Below are positions 45,228 to 53,842 of a stretch of DNA of 64,000 bases, piece after piece. Origin of the DNA: Streptomyces aculeolatus. Its GTDB lineage: Bacteria > Actinomycetota > Actinomycetes > Streptomycetales > Streptomycetaceae. Location: the NCBI RefSeq assembly GCF_020400605.1, contig NZ_JAINRD010000024.1, positions 99,131 through 163,130 of the forward strand. Direction: 5' to 3'. Both the position numbers and the translations under genes were made by a program. Within the stretch, counting starts at the first letter, position 1; the number at the start of each line of letters is the position of its first letter. The notes beneath the pieces were generated by a model that ran no database searches, was not told the DNA's origin, and worked only from the letters and a program-made list of their open reading frames with translations.

Positions 45228-45790
45228 TCAGCCCGGGGACGGGTTGGAGGCACGCTTCTCGGCTGGGATGTGCGGTGTGGGTGTCGCGGTCGGGGCCTGC
45301 GCCTGGGCGAGATGCGATTTCACGGTGCCCGCCACGACCATGCACAGGATTCCGGTGAGGTCCAGTTGGTGTGCGGCGTCGGTCATATGGTCGGACATCT
45401 CCTTCACCGCGGTGGAACGGAGGTGTGCGCGTATCGAGTCCGTCGGTTCCGGAACTCCCGGGGATTCCTGGCCGCTGAAGTCGTTGGCGGCCAGGCGCTG
45501 GTCAGTTCCTGGACGGCGACGGCGGCGGAGGAGACGACCATGGCCATGCCGTGCAGACCGTCGAGGCTGCCGGTGACCTTGGTGATGGGCCCGGCGTCGA
45601 GGGCGTTCAGGTGGTGGAGGACGGCGGCGGCGGTGAGCTGGTGGCCCTCGAACACCAGCGGGCTGATGGCGCGCAGCGCCTCGGGGCCGGGAGCACATTC
45701 GACCGCTCGGACTTGCGTGCCGAGTTCCGCGAAGTCCCGGGACATGGTGTAGAGCTTGGCCACGTGGTCGGCGGGGTCTTGCGTGGTCAC
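45228..45790 (-). pseudogene. Frameshifted hypothetical helical protein
   Basis: ATG 45790: DPADHVAKLYTMSRDFAELG, then LVFEGHQLTAAAVLHHLNAL and AMVVSSAAVAVQELTS. At about 45500 coding moves one frame, to LAANDFSGQESPGVPEPTDS then STAVKEMSDHMTDAAHQLDL and TGILCMVVAGTVKSHLAQAQ, stop 45228. The joined protein would be about 187 aa and helical. Function unknown. Confidence 0.6.
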
Positions 45791-45811
45791 GGAAGTGGTG
45801 TTCCTTCCGGG

Positions 45812-46567
45812 TCAGTGACTTCGGGCGCGTGGTGGGTGCGCGGGCGTGGGCCGGCGAGTCGTCGCGGGCGGCGTCTCCCGTGGTGGCGGGGGTAGTGCGA
45901 GGACGGAGGCCAGGGCGGTGATGCCTGCGAGGCTGAGGCGGATGCGGTCCTGGCCCGGGCCGCCGATGTAGGTGGCGGGCGCGGAGGAGGGATCGCGCCC
46001 GGTGAGGTGGCATTTTTCGAGAACTCGCAGGGTGCTCAGCCGGACGCGGTTGTGCCGGCGGGACTGGGCGCGCTCGCGGTCGAAGAGGTTGCTGACCGTG
46101 ACGTATCCGCGGGCAATCTCCGCCAGCGCGGTGCGCCGCTCGGCGCTCAGCCGGTCATCCGGCGCGGTCGCCATCGCCCCGCGGCGGCGCATCTCTGCGG
46201 CCAGCGACGCCGCGCAGCCCACGCAGGCGTCGGCCGCCAGGGCGGTCAGGTCACGTGCCGTGCGGACGTCGTGGCCGGCCGATGCGGTGCTGAGGAAGGC
46301 GAGCTGGGTCAACCGCGCCAGGATCTCGGTCATCTCCGTGCTCGCATAGAGCCGCTCCGCCCGGATCGCGGTGATCGCGGTACGGGTGTCGTACGCGAGT
46401 TGCCGCGCGGAACCGGTGTGCGCGTCGTCGCCTGGCTCGGCGCCCGCGGCCAGCTCGGCCAAGTGGAGGTCGAGCATGTCGTTGTGCCGGGTGTACTGGC
46501 CGGCGAGGCGAAGCAGCCGCTCGACCGGCGTCGGCACATCGAACAGCAGGCCGTCGGCGGCGGTCAC
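45812..46567 (-). CDS. Hypothetical protein with C-terminal winged-helix-like region, paralogue 1
   Basis: A 251-aa protein: VERLLRLAGQYTRHNDMLDL, then MTEILARLTQLAFLSTASAG, and a C-terminal segment (ALAEIARGYVTVSNLF, NRVRLSTLRVLEKCHLTG, DRIRLSLAGI) that looks like a MarR-type winged helix. It is a paralogue of 49313-50134 (EHLLDLAIQFTRHNDDLARL there). GTG 46567 overlaps the upstream stop as GTGA. Could regulate the element, but this is inference. Confidence 0.7.
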   Translation of the reverse strand: MTAADGLLFDVPTPVERLLRLAGQYTRHNDMLDLHLAELAAGAEPGDDAHTGSARQLAYDTRTAITAIRAERLYASTEMTEILARLTQLAFLSTASAGHDVRTARDLTALAADACVGCAASLAAEMRRRGAMATAPDDRLSAERRTALAEIARGYVTVSNLFDRERAQSRRHNRVRLSTLRVLEKCHLTGRDPSSAPATYIGGPGQDRIRLSLAGITALASVLALPPPPRETPPATTRRPTPAHPPRARSH

Positions 46568-47766
46568 GAACGGCCGCGCGTACCTGGCGCGGGCCCTCCA
46601 CCGGCGACGGGTGCCGGGGGTACGGCGGGAGCCGGCGTCGGGTCGGTGGTGCCGCTGGGGCTGGGGTGCGGGGTGTCGGTTGCTGGTTGTGGCGGCAGGT
46701 GCCGGGGCAGCGGGGTGCGGTGCGGCGGCAGCATGGCGTTCGCGTTCGTCATCTCGGTTCCGACCGTGTCGAGTTCGTCGCCGAGTGCGTAGAGGCGGGT
46801 GCTGAGCTGTTCGAGGCGGGTGGCCAGGTGAGCGCCCTGGCGGGTCTGCATCGCCGTCGCGTACTCGGCGGCTGTGTCCAGCAGGGTCCGCAGCCCGGGC
46901 AGTACAGCGTCGTCCGCTTCGGTGACCGCGAGAAGCGCCATCCCCACGTCGACGCTGCTGTGGGCCTCGATGACCTCGCGGGTCAGATCGGGAAGAGCGG
47001 TCTTGATCGGTGGGACCGTGCAGGTGCTGGAGACCTCGGGGCGCAGGACGCCTGGCGGTACCGTCGGCGGGAAGGACCAGGTGGCGTTGTCTGCGCCGTC
47101 GAACTCGCCGATGATCTCCAGCCCGGGGCTGTCGAGGTCGCCGGCGAGCACCAGGAGTGGCTCGCGTGGGTCGAGGCGGACCAGGGAGATCAGCCGGCCG
47201 TCCGCGTCCCATCCGGTGCCGAAGACATTTAGCCGGCCGTGGCGACGTTCGTCGCGCACCTGCTGGGTGAGCCGTTCCTGTTCGGCCTTCGGCAGTGCCG
47301 GGGCGGGTGCTTGGGGCCGGAGTTGATTGATGAGGCAGCCGCTTACGAGGTAGCCGTGCTCGGCCCAGGTGGTCACATACGGCCACAGGGCCGCGTCCTG
47401 CGCGCGGCGGGCCGCCTCGTCGCCGGCGGCGGGCTCGATGTCCAGGATGCGGCGGCATTCGGTGGCCGCGTAGTCCAGGTCGTCGAGCAGCAGCCGCCAG
47501 TGCGGCAGATGCCGGGCCACAGGCATCCGGTCGAGAGCGGTGCGGGCCTGGTCGATGAACGCGGCCGTGTGCGGGAGCACCAGCACGAACTCCTCGGCGG
47601 CTGCGCGGTTGCGCGAGGCGATGGCGTCCTGCTGGGCGACCGGGTCGATGGTGACGCCGAACTCGTTGCGCGCCTTGTGGAGCGCGACTTCGCAGGCTCG
47701 GCGGAGGTTGTAGTGGAGCTGCCGGAACCGGGCAAGGCTGTCCGTGTTGGCAGGGGAGTGAGGAAT
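46564..47766 (-). CDS. Large hypothetical protein of the transfer operon
   Basis: About 400 aa, helical: SLARFRQLHYNLRRACEVAL, DPVAQQDAIASRNRAAAEEF, VLVLPHTAAFIDQARTALDR, a middle region (EPLLVLAGDLDSPGLEIIGE) and a proline-rich tail. The conserved-looking start lies upstream of the first ATG/GTG. ATT 47766 sits five bases after GGAGG and may initiate; CTG 47769 is closer to the site. An internal start near 47586 would lose about 60 protein-like residues. Coupled by GTGA to the next gene. Function unknown. Confidence 0.68.
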   Translation of the reverse strand: MPHSPANTDSLARFRQLHYNLRRACEVALHKARNEFGVTIDPVAQQDAIASRNRAAAEEFVLVLPHTAAFIDQARTALDRMPVARHLPHWRLLLDDLDYAATECRRILDIEPAAGDEAARRAQDAALWPYVTTWAEHGYLVSGCLINQLRPQAPAPALPKAEQERLTQQVRDERRHGRLNVFGTGWDADGRLISLVRLDPREPLLVLAGDLDSPGLEIIGEFDGADNATWSFPPTVPPGVLRPEVSSTCTVPPIKTALPDLTREVIEAHSSVDVGMALLAVTEADDAVLPGLRTLLDTAAEYATAMQTRQGAHLATRLEQLSTRLYALGDELDTVGTEMTNANAMLPPHRTPLPRHLPPQPATDTPHPSPSGTTDPTPAPAVPPAPVAGGGPAPGTRGRS

Positions 47767-47989
47767 CAGTGCCTCCGGAAAGAGGGTGAGTCAGGGCTCG
47801 CCAACCTGGTCAGGCGCCGGTTGGCTGTGCCTCCTGGCGTGGCCGGCTTCGGTGTTGAAGTGAGGCCAACCGAAGGCTTTCGCGCAAGCAGCTCGGTGTA
47901 CGGGGCGGGAAGTAGCCCTCGTGTCGCGCAGGGTGGTGGCCGGACCAGGGTGGTGCCGTCGCGAAGAGGGCGCCGCGTGCTGGCTGAGG

Positions 47990-48502
47990 TCAGCGGCGGT
48001 GTCCGGGCGGGGCCGCGGGCGGGGCCGTGGTGTGGCTCGGTTGCGGGCGAGGCGGCACCTGCGCGGCGGGCGGGCTGGTGAAGGCGGGTGCTGCGTGGTC
48101 GAGGATCTCGGCTATCCGTTGGGCTTGGCTGCGGGCCTCGCTGAGTTGCGTGGCGACGTCGTCGGGGAGCCGGTCGGCTTGGGCTTGGTACTGGTAGCGC
48201 TGGATGATCTCGGCAGCGTTGCCCAGTTGGTCGGCGAGTCGGCGCAGCACCGCGCTTTTCTGCTCGGGGGTGGTCGCGGTGTGCGTGGCCTGCAGGAGTT
48301 CGTCCAGGGCGGTGGGCAGCGGGTCGTTGTCGACGGGGAGGCCGTAGAGGGCGGCGTGCAGTGCCTGGGCGAAGACCGTCACGGGGCCGCCGCGGGAGCG
48401 GTGCTGGTACTCGGCTGCTGCTTGCCGGCGGACGCCGAAGCTGACTGTCACGTCACGGGGAGCAGCGCCGGGACGGATCTGATCGGCGAGGGCGCGTGCC
48501 AC
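47990..48502 (-). CDS. Hypothetical helical protein
   Basis: 170 aa or slightly more: VARALADQIRPGAAPRDVTV, FAQALHAALYGLPVDNDPLP, TTPEQKSAVLRRLADQLGNA then AEIIQRYQYQAQADRLPDDV, with a proline-rich end. GTG 48502 is the first conventional start. The frame extends to SSDTPTAHD with ACG 48532 six bases after AGG, a possible non-standard start. Function unknown; typical of conjugative-element operons. Confidence 0.6.
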   Translation of the reverse strand: MARALADQIRPGAAPRDVTVSFGVRRQAAAEYQHRSRGGPVTVFAQALHAALYGLPVDNDPLPTALDELLQATHTATTPEQKSAVLRRLADQLGNAAEIIQRYQYQAQADRLPDDVATQLSEARSQAQRIAEILDHAAPAFTSPPAAQVPPRPQPSHTTAPPAAPPGHRR

Positions 48503-48580
48503 ATCATGGGCGGTCGGGGTATCGGAGGACGTAAGGGGCCTCCCTTCGGGCGTCGGTTGTCAGGGTGCTGGTGAGGGGTT

Positions 48581-48835
48581 TCACCGTCGCGGGGTTGCGG
48601 TCGGTGCGCAGCGGGAGGGTGCGGCGGCCGGCGCGGCGGTTGTTGAGGTGTGCACGCGGTGCTGGGCCAGGGACTGGAACGTGGCGATGGTGATGCGGGT
48701 GCGGTAGGGAGTGAGGGCGAAGGTCGAACCGCGGCCCTTGGTCTGCGTCGTCGCTTCGCCTCTGGCCAGGGCCTGCCCGCCTGTCGCTTCGCCGACGCCG
48801 CCCGCCTTGCGGAGTAGTGCGCTCCCTGACTGCAG
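48581..48835 (-). CDS. Possible small basic protein
   Basis: An open frame reads GGVGEATGGQALARGEATTQ, GSTFALTPYRTRITIATFQS then LAQHRVHTSTTAAPAAAPSR. It has protein-like composition in its second half but no ATG/GTG/TTG: the first candidate is CTG 48835 just after an in-frame stop. Low confidence. Confidence 0.3.
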   Translation of the reverse strand: MQSGSALLRKAGGVGEATGGQALARGEATTQTKGRGSTFALTPYRTRITIATFQSLAQHRVHTSTTAAPAAAPSRCAPTATPRR

Positions 48836-48841
48836 ATGCGG

Positions 48842-49312
48842 CTACTCTCTGCCCCGTTCGCCCGCGCGGTCCGGCTCTGGCCGAAGCAGGTCGGCACCTG
48901 CGGCTGGCCGGGGCGGGACGGCCGGGACCGGCGCGCGTGGGGGATGCGGGTCACCCGGTCCCGGCCGATCACTCAACTGTAAGTCTTTGCTTGTCAGTTA
49001 CACGGGTTTGTCACTCGTGCGAGTGTCCTTCGTCTGCTCTTTCCCCTGGCTGCTCCCTGGGAGATGCCTGCCTGCCTCCATTCGCACGGCCCGCTCTCAG
49101 CGCGAAGGGCGGCGGACGCGGCTTGGCCGCTGTCAGGTTGTCAGCCGAAGTCAACGATGGCCCGGTTCACCAACTGTCGAGGGTGACCAGGCCGACCCGC
49201 GGCTGGGAGGGGCGGATGGAAAGGGGGGCAGTGGGTGCACCCGCCGGGCTGCGGGCGGTCGTGCCGAAGCGGCGGCGGGTGCACAGAGGCGGGAGGAGAG
49301 AGGGGAAGTGGA
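48842..49312. other. Main intergenic gap of the transfer region
   Basis: Apart from the repeats at 48960-49030, nothing coding is supported. It splits the minus-strand block into two likely operons. Confidence 0.5.
48960..49030 (-). promoter_or_regulatory. AT-richer region with inverted repeats, candidate operator/promoter
   Basis: Between the two halves of the minus-strand gene block lies a less GC-rich patch (AACTGTAAGTCTTTGCTTG). AACTG/CAGTT form an inverted repeat with a 15-bp spacer, and CACTCG-TG-CGAGTG is a near-perfect palindrome at about 49007-49022. It could hold the promoter and operator for the block 48835-41081. Confidence 0.4.
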
Positions 49313-50134
49313 TCAGCGGGTCGGCGCGCGTGCGGTTCTGGTGGCCGGTCTGGCGGCTGGGCGGGTGGTGGTGGGTTTCAGGGCCTGTTGGCGGCCGAAG
49401 GTGGCCGTCAGGCCGCGGCGCCCGTCGGGGGTGAGGTGGATGCGCTCGTCGTGCAGCAGCAGCGGGCAGGGGGCGCGGGTTACCAGGCCGCTGGATTCCG
49501 GGGAGCGGATGGTGCTGATGGACAGGCGGATGCCGTCGCGGTGGAGGTGCGGCTTGCCGTTGGCGATGGTCACCTCGCCCTGTGCGACGGCGCGCAGCGC
49601 AGCGTGCTGGGTGGGCGATAGCGACGGCGGCTGATGCGGTGGGGGTACGCCCCAGCGGCGCCGGTCGGTGACGTACAACTCGGCGGTGGCCACCGCGTCG
49701 CCGCCGCCGAGTGCGGTCAGGTCCCGTACGAGGTCGACGCGGCGGCCGGCCTCACCGAGGGCTTCCTTGTGGCTCAGGGGGACCCCGGTGGGGCCGGGGA
49801 TTGCGGCGCGGGCGTCGTCGATGATGTTCACGGCGTCCAGCAGGTGGTCTGTGGAGTCGCTGACCAGGTAGGCGAGCTGCCACACGCGCGCGTACACGGT
49901 GCGGATCGCGGGGCTGAGGTACATCGGCTGCGCCTTGAGGACTTCCACGATGTCCAGCGCCGCGTTGGCCAGGCGCTGGGTGAAGGCGGCGTGGTCGGTC
50001 AGGGCGGTGGCGGGGCTGGAGCCGGACAACCCGTGCCGGGCCAGGGTCACCCGGAGGCGGGCCAGGTCATCGTTGTGCCGGGTGAACTGGATGGCCAGGT
50101 CGAGAAGGTGCTCGGCAGGCGCGGTCGGGTTCAT
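49313..50134 (-). CDS. Hypothetical protein with C-terminal winged-helix-like region, paralogue 2
   Basis: A 273-aa protein: EHLLDLAIQFTRHNDDLARL, FTQRLANAALDIVEVLKAQP, RTVYARVWQLAYLVSDSTDH, then ALRAVAQGEVTIANGKPHLH, GIRLSISTIRSPESSGLVTR and RIHLTPDGRRGL. The end strongly suggests a winged helix (helix, SxSTIRSPESSGLV recognition, RIHLTPDGR wing). Paralogue of 45812-46567. It is the last gene of the upstream operon. Possible autoregulator. Confidence 0.7.
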   Translation of the reverse strand: MNPTAPAEHLLDLAIQFTRHNDDLARLRVTLARHGLSGSSPATALTDHAAFTQRLANAALDIVEVLKAQPMYLSPAIRTVYARVWQLAYLVSDSTDHLLDAVNIIDDARAAIPGPTGVPLSHKEALGEAGRRVDLVRDLTALGGGDAVATAELYVTDRRRWGVPPPHQPPSLSPTQHAALRAVAQGEVTIANGKPHLHRDGIRLSISTIRSPESSGLVTRAPCPLLLHDERIHLTPDGRRGLTATFGRQQALKPTTTRPAARPATRTARAPTR

Positions 50135-50195
50135 CGAGGGCCGGGGGGTTCCGTTCTGCTCTGGGTCACCAGCGGCTTGGCGCGGACATGCGGTT

Positions 50196-50657
50196 TCAGG
50201 GGGCTTGCCACAGGAAGCGGGCGACGTGGTCGATGCCGTGACTGGACCGGGGGCGGGAGGCGGTGTGCCATCCGGCCCGGGGCGGACGGCTGGCGATCAG
50301 GTGCCAGCCCGCGCCCCGAAGAGAGGCGCCGCTCTCGCCCGCTTGCGTGTATGTGATCAGCCGCCGGTATCCGAGGGCCTTGGCCGCACGCCAGGCGGCA
50401 CCGTAGAGCAGGGAGTTGGCGTTGGGTGCGCCGTCGCTGGCGGTCCGGGTGACTTCGAGGGTTGCGCCGTCGTCCAGGTGCCGTGCCACGGGGCGGCCCA
50501 CCACCGCTACGGCGCGCAGGACGCCGGCCTCGTCGGCGGCTCCGACGGAGAAGATCTGCCCGGCGGGCGGCCGGTGATGGCGGTGCCAGAGCCGGACGAA
50601 CTCCTTGGCGTCGCGGGAGCGGACGGGCACCAAGTGCAGCGGCAGGTCTTCGTTCAC
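50196..50657 (-). CDS. XF1762 family protein
   Basis: A 153-aa protein with the XF1762 pattern: LHLVPVRSRDAKEFVRLWHR, HHRPPAGQIFSVGAADEAGV, LRAVAVVGRPVARHLDDGAT, LEVTRTASDGAPNANSLLYG, AALGYRRLITYTQAGESG-like and GWHLIASRPPRAGWHT. The fold appears GNAT-like. XF1762 proteins occur on phages and plasmids; activity unknown. GTG 50657 overlaps the coupling-protein stop as GTGA. Confidence 0.88.
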   Translation of the reverse strand: MNEDLPLHLVPVRSRDAKEFVRLWHRHHRPPAGQIFSVGAADEAGVLRAVAVVGRPVARHLDDGATLEVTRTASDGAPNANSLLYGAAWRAAKALGYRRLITYTQAGESGASLRGAGWHLIASRPPRAGWHTASRPRSSHGIDHVARFLWQAP

Positions 50658-52447
50658 GCTGCGGGTCCGAAGTCGGCTTGGACGGGGGCGTGCTTGGCGA
50701 TGGCTCGGGTGGTGATCGCCTTCGACGCGCGGTCGGAGGCGGCCGACAGGTCCGCGGCGCCGGGTTCGAGGTACCAGGGGCGCAGGGTGAGCATGGCGGC
50801 CCGCATGCCGGTGGCGAAGCAGATGGCCGTGCCCTTGGGCAGGGCGCGGATGGCGTCCGCGGGCAGGATCCGCTCCTGCCGCATCGAGACGGACGTCGAC
50901 GTGCCCGAGTCCGAGCGTGACGTGGAGGTGGTCTCGACGTCGTGGTCGCCGATCAGCCGTGACAGCTTGTCCGCGAAGTCCGGGTCGTCGATCCCGCTGC
51001 CGATGATCTTGATGGTGGCGGCGCTCCACAGGGCGTCCATGCCCGCGTCGCCCCAGACCTTCTGGCCCTGGCGGTAGGACTGCAGGATCGTGATCGGGAT
51101 GATCCCGCGGGAGCCCAGGTGGCTGTACAGGTCGGGCAGGTCGCTGATCTTGCAGACGTTGGCGGCTTCGTCGAGGATCGCCAGCAGCGGGGGGTCGAGG
51201 CGTCCGCCGGCGCGTTCGGCCTGGGTGGTCGCGGCGCGCATCACGCTGTCCGCGCACGCGGCGATCAGTGCCGAGGCTCCGCCGCCGCCGTCCTTCGACA
51301 GCAGATACAGAGAGTCCCGCGAGGTCACGAAGGCGGCGGGGTTGAACTCGGGGACGTCTTTCTGGGGGGTGACCCAGGCGGCGATGTTGTGGTCGAGGAG
51401 GGCGGCGGCGTACTGGCGGGCGGTCTCGTAGATCCCGTCGCGGGTTTCGGGCGGGCCTTCGACGGTGCCCTTGAGCTGGGCGGCGACCGGGGTGTGGCCG
51501 TGGTCGCGCAGGATGTCCAGCGGGGTGCGGTCGGCGGGGAACGCGAGCCACTGCATGACGTCGGTGATGGGGCGTTCGTTGAGGGCGGCGGCGAGGAAGA
51601 GCTGGGCGAGGATGTTGGATCCGGCCTTGGACCAGAAGTCGCCCTGCGCGCTGGCATCGACGCTCGCGGCGAGGAAGTGGCCTGCGAGGCGGCCGGCGCC
51701 TTCGAGGGTGGTGGCGTCGGCCAGCGGGTTCCACCACATGGCGCGTTCGGCGTGGGCGATCTGCTGCGGGTCCATCGACCAGGCCCGGCCGACAGCCGCA
51801 CGTGCGGAGAAGGTGGCGGTGTAGGCGTCGCCGGCGGCCTTGTTGCTGGTGAGCATGACCGGGCCGGGCGCGGCGAGGATGGCGGGGACGGCCAGTGCGG
51901 TGGTTTTCCCGGAGCGGGGCGCCATGATCGCGACGGCCACGTCCTCGTAGCCCATGCGGATCTCGTGGCGGCTGCCTTGAAGGTTGCCGAGCAGGACGCC
52001 GGTGTCGTGGGCGTTGATGTGCTTGCTGGTCTTCAGGCTCGGACGTAGCGCGCGGGCCTTGGCGGTGGTGGCCTTGGCCATCAGCGGTTCGATATCCCGT
52101 GCACCGGCCAGCCTCGGTGTCGTCTTCCCGGCGCCGCTGCGGTTGCGGTGGCGGATCCACAGGACGATCCCCGCGGTCACGAGGGCGAGGAAGACGGCGG
52201 CGGGAGCGATGCGGGCGCCGATCAGCAGGGACATATCTCCCGCGTCGGGCCAGAGTTGCTCGGGGCGTAGGAGGGCCGCGGTCGGCTGGTAGGGAGCCTG
52301 ATCGGTCCCGGTGAGGTGGGCGGTGATGTTGCCGGACAGCCAGGCGAGATGGGACAGCGGGACGACGACGGCGACGACGCCGAGGATCAGACGCAGGATG
52401 AGGTCGTAGCCGTCGGTGGAACGGTTCGGGGAGGAGGAAGGGGGCAA
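50654..52447 (-). CDS. TraG/VirD4-type conjugative coupling ATPase
   Basis: A 597-aa membrane ATPase. Two N-terminal helices (LRLILGVVAVVVPLSHLAWL, APAAVFLALVTAGIVLWIRH) precede the motor domain: Walker A IMAPRSGKTTALAVPAI, AWSMDPQQIAHAERAMWWNP, Walker B PPLLAILDEAANVCKI and the TraG/VirD4 motif ITILQSYRQGQKVWG. It couples relaxase-bound ssDNA to a type IV secretion channel. Other T4SS channel genes are not in this window. It is the strongest evidence that the 41-64 kb region is conjugative. Confidence 0.9.
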   Translation of the reverse strand: MPPSSSPNRSTDGYDLILRLILGVVAVVVPLSHLAWLSGNITAHLTGTDQAPYQPTAALLRPEQLWPDAGDMSLLIGARIAPAAVFLALVTAGIVLWIRHRNRSGAGKTTPRLAGARDIEPLMAKATTAKARALRPSLKTSKHINAHDTGVLLGNLQGSRHEIRMGYEDVAVAIMAPRSGKTTALAVPAILAAPGPVMLTSNKAAGDAYTATFSARAAVGRAWSMDPQQIAHAERAMWWNPLADATTLEGAGRLAGHFLAASVDASAQGDFWSKAGSNILAQLFLAAALNERPITDVMQWLAFPADRTPLDILRDHGHTPVAAQLKGTVEGPPETRDGIYETARQYAAALLDHNIAAWVTPQKDVPEFNPAAFVTSRDSLYLLSKDGGGGASALIAACADSVMRAATTQAERAGGRLDPPLLAILDEAANVCKISDLPDLYSHLGSRGIIPITILQSYRQGQKVWGDAGMDALWSAATIKIIGSGIDDPDFADKLSRLIGDHDVETTSTSRSDSGTSTSVSMRQERILPADAIRALPKGTAICFATGMRAAMLTLRPWYLEPGAADLSAASDRASKAITTRAIAKHAPVQADFGPAA

Positions 52448-52481
52448 AGGACTGGGTGCTTCCGGGCGGGGATGCGCTGGG

Positions 52482-53255
52482 TCAGCGGCTGCGGCCGTGC
52501 TCCTTCGGCGGCGCGGGGGGCTTCGGTGTGGCCGGTGGGAGGGTGTGCCGGGCAGCGAGGGTGTCGATGCGGTCTTCCAGTGCCCCGGCGATGAGCACGG
52601 CGCGCACGTCGGTGCGCCGGATGGTGATGAGGTCCGGGTCGAGGGTCGGCAGTCGGTGCGCGCCGTCGGTGCGCGCTATGGGGGTCGGGTCGGCGAGCGC
52701 GGCGGTGAACGCGGTGATCAGGTGGGCGGGAGCGTGCTCGCTGAAGCGGGCCTGCCACACCTGCTGGTGCCCGCCGAGCTTGACGGTGAGGCACCAAGCT
52801 CCCCGATCATCCGGCGGGCCCGAGCGCTCGACGGCCGCCGTCCCGTCGGGAGATACGAAGCCGCCGTCGTACGGGGACCAGCCGGTCTGCCGGAGTGGTT
52901 CGTACGGGTCGGACGGCGCGCTCGCTGCCCCTGCGGGGTTGGTGAGCATGTCGGTGACGGGGGCGATGAGTTCGACCGGGGTGCGGGCCCCGAAGCTGGT
53001 GCACCAGGCGGGCCGCCGGTCCGGCTCGGCGGCATGGTGCAGGGTCCACCACTGCCCGTCGGGGTCCGGCTCCAGACGCAGGACAGCCCGTTGGTCGGGG
53101 CTGGACAGGATGACGCGGGCCATGAGGGGGTCGGTGCCGTGGCTCCAGCCGCAGGCGCGGTGCAGGGGGACGGTGATCCAGCCGGGGTCGCCGCCGCCGG
53201 CCAGGTGGCGTGGCGTGATGAAGTCGACCTCGACGGTCTCGACGGGGCTGCTCAC
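52482..53255 (-). CDS. DUF317 protein 1
   Basis: A 257-aa protein with two DUF317 repeats: FITPRHLAGGGDPGWITVPL, GWSHGTDPLMARVILSSPDQ, and RPAWCTSFGARTPVELIAPV; then GWSPYDGGFVSPDGTAAVER, and QVWQARFSEHAPAHLITAFT then AALADPTPIAR. DUF317 is typical of streptomycete plasmids/ICEs; function unknown. GTG 53255 overlaps the previous stop as GTGA. One of three DUF317 genes here. Confidence 0.85.
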   Translation of the reverse strand: MSSPVETVEVDFITPRHLAGGGDPGWITVPLHRACGWSHGTDPLMARVILSSPDQRAVLRLEPDPDGQWWTLHHAAEPDRRPAWCTSFGARTPVELIAPVTDMLTNPAGAASAPSDPYEPLRQTGWSPYDGGFVSPDGTAAVERSGPPDDRGAWCLTVKLGGHQQVWQARFSEHAPAHLITAFTAALADPTPIARTDGAHRLPTLDPDLITIRRTDVRAVLIAGALEDRIDTLAARHTLPPATPKPPAPPKEHGRSR

Positions 53256-53842
53256 TTTCGTGCCGGACTCCGTCGGCCGGCCGCGGGAGCCATGGGCGGG
53301 GATGGGCTTGGCCGCGCGGAGGCGTGGCGGGAGGCGGTGTCGATCTCGCGTAGCGCGTCGCCGTGGGTGGACCAGGTGTCGAGGTGGCTCCACGCCTCGG
53401 CGTGGTATTCGGCCTGGGCGTCGTCGTATGCCGCGGTGCCGGGGGAGGCGTTGGCGGGCAGGCGGTCTCGGGTCTGACACCACTGTTCGTGCAGGTCGTC
53501 GAGCCGGTCGAGTGCGAAATGCAGCACGTCCATCTGGTAGCGCCAGCGGCCTTGCACAGTGTCCGCGGGCAGCCGGGCGAGTTGCGTGTCCGCGGCGGCC
53601 AGCAACTGCCTGGCGCCGGCGCGGAGCGGCTCGAATGCCTCGTGGGCGTCGGCGTCGCGCTGGCCGGCGCGGATGCCGTAGGCGTGTTCGTCGTGGGGTT
53701 GGCCGTCGAGGTCGGTGTGCTCGTCGGAGTAGACGTCCCAGTCGGCGAGGATCTTCTGGCTGTCGCGAAGGTAGGCGTCGAGGTGACGCAGGAGAGCGCG
53801 GTGTCGGTGATCGGTGGAGATGGAGGAGTCCTGTCGGTTCAG
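53252..53842 (-). CDS. Helical hypothetical protein with probable CTG start
   Basis: 196 aa: RHRALLRHLDAYLRDSQKIL, ADWDVYSDEHTDLDGQPHDE, GRWRYQMDVLHFALDRLDDL, YHAEAWSHLDTWSTHGDALR. No ATG, GTG or TTG precedes the protein-like sequence. CTG 53842 is in frame and overlaps the upstream DUF317 stop as CTGA, mirroring the GTGA/ATGA overlaps of its neighbours, and gives MNRQDSSIS. Coupled on both sides. Function unknown. Confidence 0.65.
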   Translation of the reverse strand: MNRQDSSISTDHRHRALLRHLDAYLRDSQKILADWDVYSDEHTDLDGQPHDEHAYGIRAGQRDADAHEAFEPLRAGARQLLAAADTQLARLPADTVQGRWRYQMDVLHFALDRLDDLHEQWCQTRDRLPANASPGTAAYDDAQAEYHAEAWSHLDTWSTHGDALREIDTASRHASARPSPSPPMAPAAGRRSPARK

